Positions 35,921 through 49,649 of a DNA stretch of 64,000 bases are shown here, in pieces. Each line of letters starts with the position of its first letter. The first letter of the stretch is position 1. The notes below the pieces were generated by a model. It was not told the DNA's origin, searched no databases, and was given only the letters and a program-made list of their open reading frames with translations. This DNA is from Strigops habroptila (Eukaryota > Chordata > Aves > Psittaciformes > Psittacidae): positions 56,723,743-56,787,742 of the forward strand of contig NC_044278.2 of assembly GCF_004027225.2 (NCBI RefSeq), written 5' to 3'. The position numbers were made by a program, and so were the translations under genes.

Positions 35921-38900
35921 GTAAGTATAAAGTGTACTGTGTTGTTTCTCAGGATCAGTATGTTTCAGTATAATATTTATTTTTAAAGTATTTCACTTGT
36001 AAGGCTTCAAGTTAGTTTTATAAATAGTATTAAGGTGTATTGTTTGTTTAAGATAAGTCAGCTGGCAAAGTTGACTTGTGCTCTTGCTTAGAGTGATTTC
36101 AAAGCTCACTTGGCTTGTCTCTGCCTGCTTTTTACAATAGGAACACCGTGGTGTTCTGTGGTAGTCCTCTTAAGACCAGTATTATCGCTTTTGTCTCTGG
36201 TGGTTTTTACTGTCACACTGAAATTCTGTATAAATTGTTTAGTATTCTTATTTAAGGAGTGGCTTGCAGAATGGAGAAGTTGCTCCCTGTGTTATTGGAA
36301 GTGAGCCACCATTTCAATTTGCTAGCTCATACTGCAGTATTCAGATTAGTTAGTGTCTTGTGATCCGTATCTAAGATCTAATTCAAAGCTGAAATTTATA
36401 AGAGCATTTGCTCTGTGATTTTCTCTGAACAGAACTCGTGTTTCAGATTTTAAGCATGATGAAAGGACATCTTGCCATACTGTGTAGTTCTTTTTCAGTA
36501 CTGTTGCTTGCTCAGAGAATAACAAGGTATCTTGTTTGTAAACAATTGGGTATTACAGAATAAATAGCTTCTCAACAAATATTATATTTCCTGTAATTAG
36601 ATTGATGTTCCACATTGTTTTAATGAGTACTGAAAGCTCATTTTATTTGGTGCTTATATTGCCATTTGAAACCTTCTAAAATTCAGTTAGTAACTGCATT
36701 AATACTTCTACAAATCATAGTTATGCTAGGTCTGTTCATGCTATAGAAAACAATTAGCTCAAGGAGTTTGATCCCTGTTTTCTGTAGAACCATTTACCTT
36801 AAAGGACCAAACCTTTTTTTGACTCGGCTAGGTTTTAGTTTTTCTGAACTTCTCTGAAACTGTGTCTTACATTATTTGTCTTACAGAAGAAATTTTTTTT
36901 TGCAGAATAGCATGTACTAACTGCGCTGTCTGTTCAAAGCCCAGATAAAACTCACACAAATGCTAAGGATAGGAAAAGATTTTGGAGATACTGATAGCTG
37001 TGATTACATGTCTGTACTGCAAATTACCAGGCTACCTTTTTTTACATGATATGTTTAGATGCCAATCTGCTTTTTTTCTCTTAATTTTTCATACTGCTGC
37101 ATATTTTGAAGGCTTAAAGCATACTCTTGATGTTTTTATTTTAGCACTTTCACCTGTATTTTCTTAACAACTTAAAGCATTACTCTTACCCAAAGCTTCA
37201 TTGTGTCATATGATTAAAAGATCACAAGTGCCTCAAACTTCCAGTCGCTTTGCCATCAGTTTCTGAAGTCCTAGATGTGAATAGAGGAGCTAGCCAGTAT
37301 GAATATAATAAACACTCTTCTTTCCACTGCTCTTTTGGGTCGTACAGATTCTAGCACTTGGATGCTTAAGTGAATAATCAGAAAAAAAATAACTGAAGTT
37401 CTTTTCTCTCTGTTAAGTGTTTAGTGACTTGGTTTGGTCATTGGAGTTGAAGGGAAGTTAAATTTTGGTTTGTTTTGCTGTTGAGTATTTTTGTCAGCAA
37501 CTATCTTGTCAGTCCTGAACTTCAATGAGTGAGGGGAAACATCATTTGGAGGGAGTAAAGACAGACCAAATTTTGAAATTGGGCAGTTTTTGTTATTTTC
37601 CAGCTAGAGGGTATTTGTGTTTTAAGCATCAGTTTAAGGTCAGTTGAATGGTAAGTTCAGAATTCTGTCCCTAGTGTTAGTTGATTTTTATAATTTGGTG
37701 AAATATAAACAAATAACTTCCTGTGTTGTTCTTCAACTGTCACTGCATAGTATCCAGCTTGCCTAGGAATTTTAAGTTGTCTGCCAGAAATGCTTTCTAG
37801 GCACTGGATCTGTTAATATAGTAGTTTGGTAAAATCTAGAAAGTTGCCAAGATCTGGTATGTCAGTAAAGGAACTAAGATTTTAGTAAAGAATTCAGAGA
37901 ACAGTCCAGGCATTACTAGGAGGGCCCACCCAGTAAGGCAGCACAATGAAACATAGGAAAAAAAGAAATGCTTCAGGCTACAGGTGGAGATTTCCAATAG
38001 CATTTAGTATATATAGTTGTATAGTAAACAGAGAAATTCAGGAATTCCATTTCTCTAAACAAAGACTTTCTCAATGAAGCTATGGCAATGCCTGCTAGCT
38101 GTGCTAACTGAAGCCCCATAGCAAACTGTTGAAACCTACAAAGTGAGTTCTATTTGCAGATTTTAGCTCACTTCTGTTTTAAGAAAGCTGTCATGAAAGA
38201 CATTTTTGTTCAGGTAAGCAACAGAGTTTTACTGCAATGGCTGTGCTCTATTTCCACTCCTCGCGCAATATATCCAGTGTGGCAGTTTTGGTCAACTGTA
38301 CCAACATCTATACCCAAGTGAGGGTTGGATAATGTTCTTAAGGTGTGATTTCAAAGCAGCTTAAGGTGATTGAAGTCAAAACTGCTGCCTTGTCTCCTGG
38401 ATCATCTGGCTACAAACTCACTACATAGGAGGAAGTCCTGAAGGAAGGAAGGGGAAAAAAAATCAGTCTAAAAAAGTGTAATTAAATGCTAACTTATTGA
38501 ATTGGTGGTGGCATAAGGAAGAAGATGGGAATAAGGAGGAGCTGTAAGTTAGCCTACTTCAAGTAATATGGAACTATACCCCTTAAATGACTCTGTAAAT
38601 TAAGTCAAGGAGATTGGCAGGCTGAACACAGGTGCTGCTTGTGTGTTCAGAAATGCCAAGCAATAACACCTAATCCTGAATATTACTGGCTGACCTGTTG
38701 GTTGGAAGGAAGAAACAGCTGCCTGTGAGATTATTTCCATAAATTCGAGAGACATATGAAATTTGTTTTGAGATTCTGTTGAGACCTGCTTTGGAGCTGC
38801 TGCTTCTTAAGGTCCAGCTGTGCAGAGAATCTGTTTGTAACAGTTGATCACTGATAAACTTTGAGTATACTTTTCAGTTACAAAAAAGAAGTGGTGCACT

Positions 38901-39198
38901 ATCTAATCTGAATAAGGAAGTACTGCCAGCAGAACTCTTCCGTAATGGCTGCTGTTGTGTAAGCTGTGAGGAAAAAGTGCTGTCCTCCTTAGAGAAATTT
39001 GCCTTAATTATATTGTAAGGGTTTACATTATAAACTGCGTTCTAGAGTTTGGTCAAACAAACTAAATGTGGAAGTGCATAGAAGTTGGTGTTTTTACTGG
39101 CAATAATACAGTATCATCACTTTCTACCCTTCCTAACTTCATATTGTAATGACTTACAAAACCTTAAGCATTGTTTGTTATTTTATCTGTATTTGCAG
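35921..39198 (+). other. UBE3A: UBE3A intron (start-codon exon to second coding exon)
   Basis: AT-rich with no recognisable repeat family, exon or RNA gene. It begins with gtaagt and ends in tatttgcag. Confidence 0.7.
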
Positions 39199-39243
39199 AT
39201 CACCAGGAGAACCTCACTCTGAAAACATTGAAACTAGCCGAAT
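39199..39243 (+). CDS. UBE3A: UBE3A coding exon B
   Basis: Forty-five bases between acceptor tttgcag|atc and donor cgaat|gtaagta. They encode residues 7-22 (R-SPGEPHSENIETSR-M, the last codon split). Human UBE3A, from memory, reads RSGEPQSDDIEASRM here, so the bird form has one extra Pro after RS. The final split codon, AT in this exon and G in the next, is the ATG used by the short isoform, whose start is therefore created by splicing. Confidence 0.9.
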
Positions 39244-39943
39244 GTAAGTAAATGAGTGGATGAGTTTGGTATATCTTGCTTCAAAATGTTTTGGACATAT
39301 GTAACAATTACTCTTGCACCTGCTTAAAAAAGAAAGATGACAAAAGCTGAGCAGAGCTGGGGCATTGCCATAGAAAATTTCAAGTTAACGTTTTGCTATG
39401 GAAAAATAGCTTTAAGTGTCTGTAGAAACTGATGATTCTTTTGCTGATTGGGTGTTTTGTTTTTTTGTTGTCGTTGGCTTTTTCTGAGAGTGAATAGGTT
39501 GAAAGTTCAGGCATTTAATTTAATGTGAACCAGTAGATGGTAGCATAATACCATCAGTGTCAGAAACCTTCAGGCCTGTCTTCAGACTTGACAGTAGGGA
39601 TGTAATTTCTACCTGCTGTTCACTAACATCTTGCATGGGTTTGAAGACACTTCAGTACTAAGGCATGATACCTGCTAATATCTGTTGTGGCAGATGGATT
39701 GCTGAACTAAGATGACTAAAAAAGGTCTGAATTTGGCAAATTCACATACTAGTTAATTCTAGAAACAGAAAGCTAGCTTTCTTTCACTAAACAGTATTTA
39801 TGTAGCATCTCCCTCACAGTTTTGAACCTTGTTTTGGTCTATCTTCATTAGCCTAGAAGCCAAGATTAACTAGAAGCAAGATTGTGATAGACTGGAATCT
39901 TCATTTCAAATTCAAAAGGGTTGCAGGTATGAGAGAACCATTT

Positions 39944-39965
39944 AAAAAAAAAAAAAAAAAAAAAA
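39944..39965. repeat. Poly(A) run
   Basis: Twenty-two consecutive A residues. The sequence just 5' does not resemble a known retrotransposon tail. Confidence 0.9.
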
Positions 39966-40110
39966 TGAGAGAAAAAGTTATTTGAGACTTTATTCTTCTG
40001 TGAGTTAGCAAACACAGATTCTTTTCTGGCTATTCAGACTGTCCTGTCACAGAACTCAGAGAAACCACAAACTGCTTTTCTGGCTTACAGCACAAGTTCC
40101 AAAATAATAG

Positions 40111-40200
40111 AGGGAGCATAGCCGAGTAGTTAGGATACTGTCTGAGGCTTTGAAAAATCTGTGCTCATTTCTCTTCTCTGCCTACAAACTTCTTCTCTGA
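40111..40200 (+). repeat. Possible tRNA-derived SINE relic
   Basis: The words 'gcatagccgagtagttagga' resemble a pol III A-box head (TRGYNNARNNG-like), followed some 40 bases on by a weak B-box-like region and a 'cttctctgcctacaaacttc' segment reminiscent of the core of ancient amniote SINEs of the MIR type. The B box is poor and no cloverleaf can be drawn, so it is not a tRNA gene. The repeat assignment is tentative. Confidence 0.3.
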
Positions 40201-42403
40201 TCTTAAACTGTCTCCTCCACACTCCCCCCCCCCAAGTGGTCTAGCATTCTACACACTGTGGCTGAATGCCAGTTTCAGGATGTTTTGCAGGCTTAGGGAT
40301 ATAGTGTGAATTGTTCAAGGACTTCTGTGCCATAGCTGCCCAACTTGGGAATGGGCAAAGCTGAAGTGCCCGCATTGGACTGCATACCTAACCTTAAAAG
40401 TGATGAGAAGGAAACAAGTAATGCTTTTCCCATGTGTTTTTAGTAAGTCCCTGCAGTGAAGTCTTTTTGTGTGCAGGGATTTCTCCTGGGACTGCTTTTC
40501 CCTCTCTCATGCCATCTGTTACAGAAGTGCTGTCTAGCTGCTTTCTTAGGAGTACAGGTTGCAGGGATCCAGGCCCTAGAAGTGACTGGCTGTTGCTACG
40601 TGGACATGTGTTGGAGGCAGAGGTTGCAGAGCAAAAAACCTGCCATAGTCTCTTCTGTTCCAGTAGCAGCCCCTCCTCTGTTGTGTTTTATTGTTCCTGC
40701 AGCAAGTTGAGTTTTGTGTTCTTTTGTTTCCCTGGCCTAGTCAAACAGAGGAAATCAGACTCTGTAGCCTGGCTAGTAGTCCACTCTGCATATTGTCAGC
40801 TGGGCTGCTGCTTTTTACATATTGTAAGGGAAGATGTGTTGGAAACAAGCATCTTGACTGGTGTGAAATAAAGACTCTGTAAGGACCTATGAAAAATCAG
40901 AAGGAAAAGGCAGTATAACTCTTCTTTTCTTTTAGCAGTTTGACAATTCTTTTTTATGTGTGTTTTATTATCGTTAAAACTGAACCTGAAAGAATATCTA
41001 CAGTAGCAAACTTTTCTGTGGGAAAGCTAGATTTTTTGGTGCAGAATGATGATCAGAGTTGCCCTGAGATTTCAGGTGTCTGTCTAAAACAGGTGTAAGC
41101 CAGGCAAGCTATAGGAATTCACATACTTGAGTAGTAGTTACACAGTATTAATGCATGGTACAGTTGCAAAACTAAATTTTTTTAAACTGTAACACAATGT
41201 GATGTGTACATTACTTAGAGAATTTCCGTGATCCTGCTGCGTGGCTGCTGTTGCCACATCAGCTGGAATGACAGGCTGGGTAATACAGTGTGACCTGCAA
41301 GCCTACTGTGTAGCTAATATAGTTACTATGTTATTATATGCCCTTTATTCATTAGTAACTGCAGGCACTTATGCAGGTGTTTTGTTATTTGCACAATGAA
41401 TGGTTAAGTTGGTTTTGCTCTGGTTGACTGACATAATTGCTTTATTTGTTTCTGTGTTTTGCATTGCAAAGCTTTATACCAAGAGCATAGTCACATATGT
41501 TTCACATGTGTGAATTAAAATAAAAAAATAAAAATCAACTGACTCTTTCAGATTCTTAACAAGTTCTTTCATGGATAAGTCTTGCTTATCCAAAGCTATT
41601 CAAGTTCTGGCTCTATGTGCAATGAACATCTTAGTGCTGACTCAGCGTTAAGTGTCTTTTTTTCCTTAGCATTCGTTCAAGTCTTTGAATTTTTTAAGAT
41701 CCTGTCACAGGTCTACATTAATTTTCAGCTTTAATTTAATATAACTTTCTTAAAACCTCTTTAGCACATAATCGCATAATTTTTAGTTGTTTAGTGTAAC
41801 AATAACTTGGCTTCTTATCAGTTCGTGTATTTACACTCTATGTATGTCGTCACGTATCAAGGCAAAGGTTTGGGTATTTGGTATGATGGCTTTCTGTGCA
41901 TTCATCTTTACTTTGGTTTTGAGGATTGGATGCTTTGCAATTTTGAAACTTCCTCCCCCTTTTTTATATCATTTGACACGACACACACACCCCCACCCAT
42001 GTTTAAAGTGGCGTAGACTTGATAGCTGGCTTCTTTCCCTAGAAAGAATGGAAAAACAAAAATTCTGCAGCAGCCTCAAAATATGCCAGAAAAACAAATT
42101 ACAACCACTTCAAATATGTACAGTAACTGTATAAGTATTAGGATTTCATACTACATACTTGCAAATGCCATCCTAGTGCTTTCTAGACATAGAATGCATT
42201 AAATTAGTTTCTAATTAGCTATAGCTGAAAGCACAAGTGGGTTTGCATGGCAGCCATGGGACATGCTGCTCGTGGCCTTTATATCAAACTTCGACACATA
42301 GCACTATTTTTGTGGCATTTGCTGCTGGTCTAATTGCCATTCTTCAGAGGAAAAGGTGTAAGAAATATCTTTATGTACACCTGCAGCCTTGCACTGTGTT
42401 ATA

Positions 42404-42464
42404 CATGGGAGCTAGATGATCCTAAGGTCCTTTCTAACCCTAACTGTTCTACTATTCTTTATGT
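42404..42464 (+). mobile_element. CR1 LINE 3' terminal fragment, sense, diverged
   Basis: 'gagctagatgatcctaaggt' followed by 'cctttctaaccctaactgtt' and 'ctattcttta' matches the last about 60 bases of a CR1 tail, with several changes. Only the extreme 3' end remains. Confidence 0.75.
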
Positions 42465-45148
42465 GGTATGCCTAGGATGAATGAAAAGGTTTCTTCTTGG
42501 GGCCTCTTGCAATGCATTATTTATACCCAGAAGGTGATTCCCCTGAGGAAACTTCATCAGTTAATAAGTGACCTACTCAAGAATTATTACTTTCTTAAAC
42601 TTAGCAGCTACTTAAGTTACAATTAAGTGTCTGGTTTACCTTTACTTCCAAGAGAAAAGTGCAGTAAGATAAGTTGACTGAGTTTTATAATGACAGAAAG
42701 GGAATTCCAGGTTTTGCACTAGAAGATATAAGTGGAGCAAATGTATTATAGTCCTCTGTTCCCATGGAGCTTGAAGGATGCTGTAAACTCACCAGTTAAA
42801 AATAAACAAAAAGAAAGCTTGAAGAAGAGAGTCTTCTCTCTGGAGCTGTCTAATCCACGAATGGTAGATGGTTCTTAAACTAGAAACTCAGGTGTTCCAG
42901 TCTTATGATCCATATTATTTGCACTTAGTTTCTGCGTGATCATGGTCATCCTTCTAGGACAGCGTCATGCAGAATGAAGGCATAATGAAAGAATGCTACC
43001 ATGGAAGCCTAACTTAAACATGTTCTAGAGTCTTTAATAACAGAGTTGTGTGATTGTCATTTGCCTGTACATGACTATGTTTCTTCAAGTTGTACAAGGA
43101 GAGTACAAGGTTGATCAGCATTTATGTCTCTTTGCAAGTCTTATATGATGCAAAGGTCAGTCCTTATGTGAGTATTTTTGTCTGAGGTATGTCTACTATA
43201 TCATGCTTTCTACTGTAATACTCCGGTGGTCCAGAAGTAGACAATTGGAATCAGTGTCTTCAAGTTACTGTCTATATCTTTTGATATCTCACTGCAGTGC
43301 TAATATTAATCTGCTTTCTTTGGTTGGGCTGCTGATCAGAATACAGGATATAAATTTCATACTTGACAAAGTTAAGCTTGTTCAGTAGAGTACAACGTGA
43401 AGTTGAATTGTACTTGCTTCAGTCCCAGGACTTCTTTAACCAAGTGAAACCATACTAAAAAGTATGTCTTTTGCTTAATGTTTGATTAAAGTATTCACTA
43501 TTAGTTTTGTCCTGAATATAAAAGGCTGAAGGATTCTTGCAAGTATGTGAAGTTATGGTCATTTCATTGCTTTCCAATACAGACAAAGTTGGTCTTATTG
43601 TGGCCTAACAGCCAGTAGAGAGTATTAGAATTTAGGACTCTGTACTAGATAATTTAAAACAAAATTTGGAGAACTGTTGAAATGTTTTGCGCGGTTAGAT
43701 GTGATTATTCTTTGGGAGTTTAACAGCTGATAACAATCATGTACTTCTTTTTCTTTAACATACTAACAAATTTGTTTAAAGAGAGTAAGACGTAAGCTTG
43801 TAATTAGTCCAACTTATTACTAAGTTTATTCTGGCAGTAACTCAAGTTTCTTTGTATTAAACAAATTTACGGGCTTTTTTATGGAAGGTATATTTCTCCC
43901 TTCCTTTTCAAAAGGTACTAATTCTGTAAAAGTGAGCATAGTATTTAAAACACAGTCAAGTATGCCTGCAGTCATTACCAATTAAAATAATTGCATAATA
44001 ATTGTTTCCCTGTAATCAGTTACTTAATGGCTTCAGGCCTGTAATATTGTGGGGTTTGGTTTGAGGAAGGTGGGGAGCAGGGATTGGGGATTTTTCCTGG
44101 AATTATTTGGGTTGAAAAGCCAGGATGTAATTGATGCATTATTCATCTCTCAATTTTATGGCTAATTGAATGTTGGAGGGATCACATAGGTGACAGCGCA
44201 CTGCAATCCTTCTTAAGGACAGACAGGAACCACAGTATGAAACCAGTTGGGGTGTGGAATGACATTATTTCTGAAGAGTCCCGAAGCTAATAACCTGAAG
44301 AGGAAAGGGCAGTAATGAAGGATGCTTTTCTAATAGGACTGTAGCAAGGTAATTTGTCTGTGAGACAGGATTGAGAGATAAGTGCTGACTGTGTCCTAGG
44401 CCCTCTCTCTAGCTGTCTGTCTTCATTGCTCCATAAAGCCAGAACAACTCTTCTGTTCTCAGGTTCACCCTTCTTGAGGACGTGCCATGCCTTACTTCAT
44501 CAGCACATGTTGTTCCCATAGGCACAGTGGATCTAGGATACGTGGTGGGAAGGGAGGTCCCTTGGGTGAAGCCACTATGGTCCAAGGGGTTCATGGTCTG
44601 CACCCCAGCTGTTGGGGCCTACTGCACTGGAAAGAACAAAGTTTGGAAAATGTGAGCTCCATGCATTACGTGCATTTGCAGACGTACATTCGCTGAGGTG
44701 CCAGTAGCTAAGGATGTTACAACACTGCTGGAACAGAGCGCTTGGCTCCAGCTCTGGGTGGAGTGTTTGGCAGTTCAGTGTGGAGGCCACTTCAAAAGGG
44801 TCTCTGTGGGCAGTGCTTTTACTGGAAGCTTGTCTTCTCTAACATTGCTGTTCTTAACTAAACAGAAGCAGAAAACCAACATGCAAGGCTTGAAACTTAA
44901 ACTCTTGGAAAGCACTATTTGACAGATGTTGATCCATAACCCACATTTTTTTTAACAGCTTTCGATTTGCTGGTCATCTTATATCCCAAGTATAAAATTG
45001 TTGCAGGAATATAAGTCTCTTTATGCTCCTGTATGTTAAGGCGTATACTGAAAGTTGGTTTACTATTAGTACTAAAAAACCTGTTCCTTGGAGTTTTCCT
45101 ACCCAGAAGACAAACATAAATTTTCTCTGGTTTCTGTATGCATTAATA

Positions 45149-45220
45149 TTTTTGTTGGGTGTTGGTTTTTTTTCTTTTGGTTTGGGTTTTTTGTTTTGGG
45201 TTTTTTTGGGGGTTTTTTTC
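45149..45220 (+). repeat. G/T-only low-complexity tract
   Basis: About 70 bases of T-runs broken by GGG and GG, with a single C. It is the strand-complement type of the A/C tract at 27008-27187. Confidence 0.85.
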
Positions 45221-47383
45221 ATTGAGAAAGAAAACAGCTTGTGAACATTTTGGCACTTCTGAATTCCTAATAGTTTTGTTAAAACAGGCTGTTATAAATT
45301 TCCACTTACTAAAATTGGTCATCTTGGAGTTGTGTCAGACTTCTGTGTAGAAATAAAAGTTATGTCCCAAGCAGAAACCAATCAGAAATACGTAACTTTA
45401 TACAGGTATTTCTAAAAAAGTAAGAAATGTGCATGAAGGTTTCAAATTTAGGTAAACTTAAACCTAAAATTATGCATTTATTTTTAATTTTAGGAAAGTT
45501 TTGAAATTTGGATGAAAAAATCTTTGTAGATGAACTCTAAAGAATTATGCTTCAAATTTTTTCTAGAATTCCTTAAATGTTTAAATTTTCTGTCACAAAA
45601 GTTTCCTTCATGTAGTGTCCTTTATGTAATACTTCTCTGTATTTAGTTTCTGTGAGAAATGCAAATTAGATGCTGTTACGTAGGAATTTTTGAACCAGTG
45701 CACTCAATCTCTTGTTTCGTATAGGTTTTAGACATTCAGAAATTACTTGAAGACCCAAAATGCAGCCCAGCACACCTTTGCCTAAGTATGTTGAAAGGCA
45801 GAGGCTCAGTGGTGCACGTTTCTTGTGATACTCCACAGTTTTGGTAGCATTTAAATTACAAATGCGAAGTATTTATCACCTGGCTTTTTATTAGTTAAAG
45901 AACAATTAAAAAGTATAAAGGCATTCTTTTTTTTTTAAGTACTACCAAAGTAAGTGAATACAAATTTAAAGGGAAAAATTATGCTTATGAAATTGTTGCA
46001 CTTTGGGAAGGAAGATGATGTCTGTTTTAGGTGCCTCTCCTCCTCACTGAAGTAGTGTGTCTTTGTTTGAGGAGGTTATACAAGGCCTAGTGTGTGAGAA
46101 GTTATCCTTAGGGCATAAGGATATGCCTGTGAAATGTTTACAACTGCAACCACACTCGTGCAGTTTCATACTTGGATGTGCAACAACACCGTGAGTCTTT
46201 GCAAACATATATGAAAGTCAGTCATTGCAGCCTCAGTAACACTAGAAGGTGTCTGTGTGCTAACATATAGTAAACTGGTAATTAAATGTATAAGGAACAA
46301 GTTACTCTTCACTAGATCCTTGTATAGGAACTTAAAGGGAGCTGCAGTCTTTGCTGCATAGCGTGAGCTAAGAATAGAGATGGGTTTTATGTTACCTTGC
46401 TTAATGACCCAGTTTTAATGTCTCAGGCTAAGAACTTAAGTTTTCTGCATCCTAAATGAGCAAAGAATGTAGAAAGAGATCAGGTTTTCACCTCTGGAGA
46501 ACGAGGAAGGTGTGCTACGGGTTTTTTTCTCAATAATATAGGAAATGTGGCACTGGACAGTTGCAGTAGTTCGTCAAGTACCAATGGGAATGTTGTATGG
46601 AGTAACATACTGTTCTGTAAAATCACACACTGGCTTACGTGGAACTGCATTCTCTGTAAGTGCTTTCGTGGATGGACCTCAGTAAGAGTAGCTCTTGTGG
46701 AAGGCTCAGTAAATTCCCTTCTACCTTCTGAAGTCTGTATGCTTGCTTTAAGTATCCACCTTTTTTATTTACTTAAATCATTTATCTGTAGGCCATGTCA
46801 AAAGTCTGCGGAAAGCCCATTGGGAAGAGGTGGGAAGAAATCCTGATACTGTTGTGTTCTTGTACAGTTTGCTTCCATAGTTGATTTTGAAAAAAGAAAA
46901 TAAAAAAATATTCAGGCAGTCCTCTGTCTCTAATAGAATTTCACAGGACTTGAGTCAGTGAGTCTGCAGCTATAAGTCAAAATGAAAATGTTTGTACAAT
47001 CAGCATTATTGTAGGCATGGCACAGTTTAAGAAGTAGTTTGTAGTTAAATATTGGAAGCAAAATATCTTGAGTCCCTCAGAAGTTAACTGTTAGAGACAA
47101 GTCTAAGCTTAGCTTTGTCTCCTGGCATCTCAGGATGTCATCAAAGTGTTGTTTAATATGTTAAAATGTGTTGTTAATATATCAGTGTTTATACATTGAA
47201 ATAACTTTATTCAAACTAGATATGTAAGCTAGAAAGGTATGCATGCCTCTCCAAGACTAACAATTTCTCCAATTTGAAAACATAGGTTCTTCTTTCTTAA
47301 GGAATTGATCAGCTTTTCACGATATATTTAATCTGAATAGCAACTCCAGCTGCTTTAGGTTATTAAATACACATACCCCTTTT

Positions 47384-47464
47384 TATATATATATATATAT
47401 ACACACACACACATATATGCAACACATGATAGATATACACACACTATATGTATATACACACACT
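47384..47464. repeat. (TA)n/(CA)n microsatellite
   Basis: About eight TA units (47384-47400) pass into ACACAC and then imperfect ATATAC/CACACA to 47464. Such compound tracts are usually polymorphic. Confidence 0.9.
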
Positions 47465-48101
47465 TAGAACAGCTGTGAGAAATAGTCCATATAAGATTTG
47501 TAGGTGTATTACATAGGTCAGAAGATTACAGCAAAAAACTTCTGATCTACATATAGACTGCAATGGAGGAATAAGATGGAAGGGTAAAATGATAATGTGT
47601 GTATGAAATAACGACCATTTTGTATGTATAGGAGAGACTGAAATAGGACTAAATAAGGAGCATATTGGAGAGACAGGTGGCTATAGCTCAAGTGTAAAAA
47701 TTCAGTATTAACAAAGAAAGGCTTTCACATGGTATACTTACCTGCTTACAAATGACAATATTTCACACTCTAAATCTGAAGGTCTGGAATGACTGAAAGT
47801 CAAGCATGATCAAAGCATGGAATCTTGTCATTCAGAAATAGACGTTTGTGAAATCATGTACTGGTCTAAGCTGTATTAAAACACTTGGTTTTTTTAAAGC
47901 CTCTGTCCTAAAAGCTGAAATATGAAAGACAAGATCAAAAAAACCTTGCATTTTTATGAGTACATGCAGAAACGCCAGTTTTCTTAAGTCTACATATAAA
48001 AATGGGAGAGGCTAGAACTCTTTCCTTAGATCAGAATGCTGCTATTCCCTGTTTATACAGTGGTGGTTTTGATGGTATTTCTCATGCTGCATTTTTTAAT
48101 C

Positions 48102-48120
48102 TTTTTTTTTTTTTTTTTTT
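48102..48120. repeat. Poly(T) run
   Basis: Nineteen consecutive T residues, preceded by a shorter T-run. Confidence 0.9.
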
Positions 48121-49649
48121 AATGGTCTTTCACTTTCATCTCAAAGTGCCAGGGAAACTTCTCAATTCTTTTTTTTGTCATGGAACACACTGGGGCATTT
48201 GGAAGGTCAAGTAGACATTGAGGTAATGGTATTCTTTCTAAGAAATATTTTCTTCCCTAGGCTCATGAGATCTTGAAGGGTGAAAAGGAAGGAGCAAAGG
48301 TGTTATTGCAGAATAATACAGGCCTCAATAGTTACTTTCAGAACTTGAGGACATTTTCCCTTCTGAAGCAGCTACATTGAAACTCTTGATATTTAACCAA
48401 ACAGTATTAAGGCCTAGGTGCAGCAAGTACTAAGTAGTACCAGTGGGTCTAGCACTTCAATTCTCTCATGCTTGTTCTGTGCAGAATCTATGCATGTGTC
48501 AACGTTGGAAGAGGCAACTTTAATACAATTTCTGATTAAAATCTTGCTTCATATGTTCTAATCTTTATAGTACTGTATCACTAAAGTTAGGTAAAAAGCT
48601 TGCGTGTTTCATCTAATCAAAATGTTTGCAATGTTTCATAGCTGATATTTTTCATTAATAACTTGTTTTCTTAAACCCCCAAAACTTCATTTCTTGCCAA
48701 AATGTGGTCAAATATAGCGCTGTTGGTGTGGCATGCAGCTGCTGCTGTCCCAATTACCTGCAGCTTTCCAGTGATTTCTTTACTATTTGCATGTTTCTGT
48801 ATAAGTCTGTGACCTTATTAATTGGCCAGTTATATTTTCATGTGTGTATATATAGTACTGAGCACATTGACTTGTATAGCAATGCACTTGTAATTCTTCA
48901 GCATGCATACTTGCCATGTATAATTGCAGGAGAAAGGAGAGGATTTGATGAATAGCTTGTTTTGAGAACCATATAACTTATTAAGCAGAGGGAAATTATA
49001 TTCAACCTTGAGCTCATCTGTAGCTGTGGTTTTGTCATCCGTTTAATTAACCAAGCAATATTTTTCTTACAGATTTAAACAGACTAAATATTTGAAACTT
49101 TAAGTCATCTGGAATCTTGTTTAAAAAATGGGTTAGATTTTTAAAGGCTTTAGATTCTATTGGTGTAGTATTGATAGTATTATTAAATAAATGCCTGAAT
49201 TGTTTGTATTTCATATCTCTTCCCTCTGTCTCAGTGGCAATCATACCTCAGTACTATGCGTCAGACTCACCTGTATGAGATCCAGTTCTGTTTCATTTGG
49301 AGCCTTGCTTTGCATCTGAATTGGTCTCTCTTCTAGTGATAATTGAGATTGTTCAGAACTGAACAAGATTGTGTCCACTGTAACACAGAAATGTAAAGCT
49401 GAAAACTGCATAAATAGGATTTACCTTTCACTTACGTAGGACCCACAAATTAAATTGTGTTAAATATATTTGCATTTGTCAAGATGAGAATCCTGCATTT
49501 TAAAAAAACCCTCCTGGTGTGTCCTCTCTGACACAGAAATCTTGTGTTTCAGTGCCTGACTAATCTCTGCCTTGCTGATGCTTTTGAATGAACTTTGTAT
49601 GTGAAAGCTCTACTAATCCTTGTACTTACTGTTTGAATGTTTGCTACAG

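Larger units (their letters stand above)
39244..49649 (+). other. UBE3A: UBE3A intron, 10.4 kb
   Basis: AT-rich intron with an A-run (39944-39965), a possible tRNA-derived SINE relic (about 40111-40200), a C10 tract near 40226, a CR1 tail (42404-42464), a G/T-rich tract (45149-45220), a TA/CA microsatellite (47384-47464) and a T-run (48102-48120). No other exon was recognised. Confidence 0.65.

Noticed and set aside
40111..40200. tRNA gene
   Set aside because: The A-box-like word suggests one, but no acceptor stem, anticodon arm or proper B box can be drawn.
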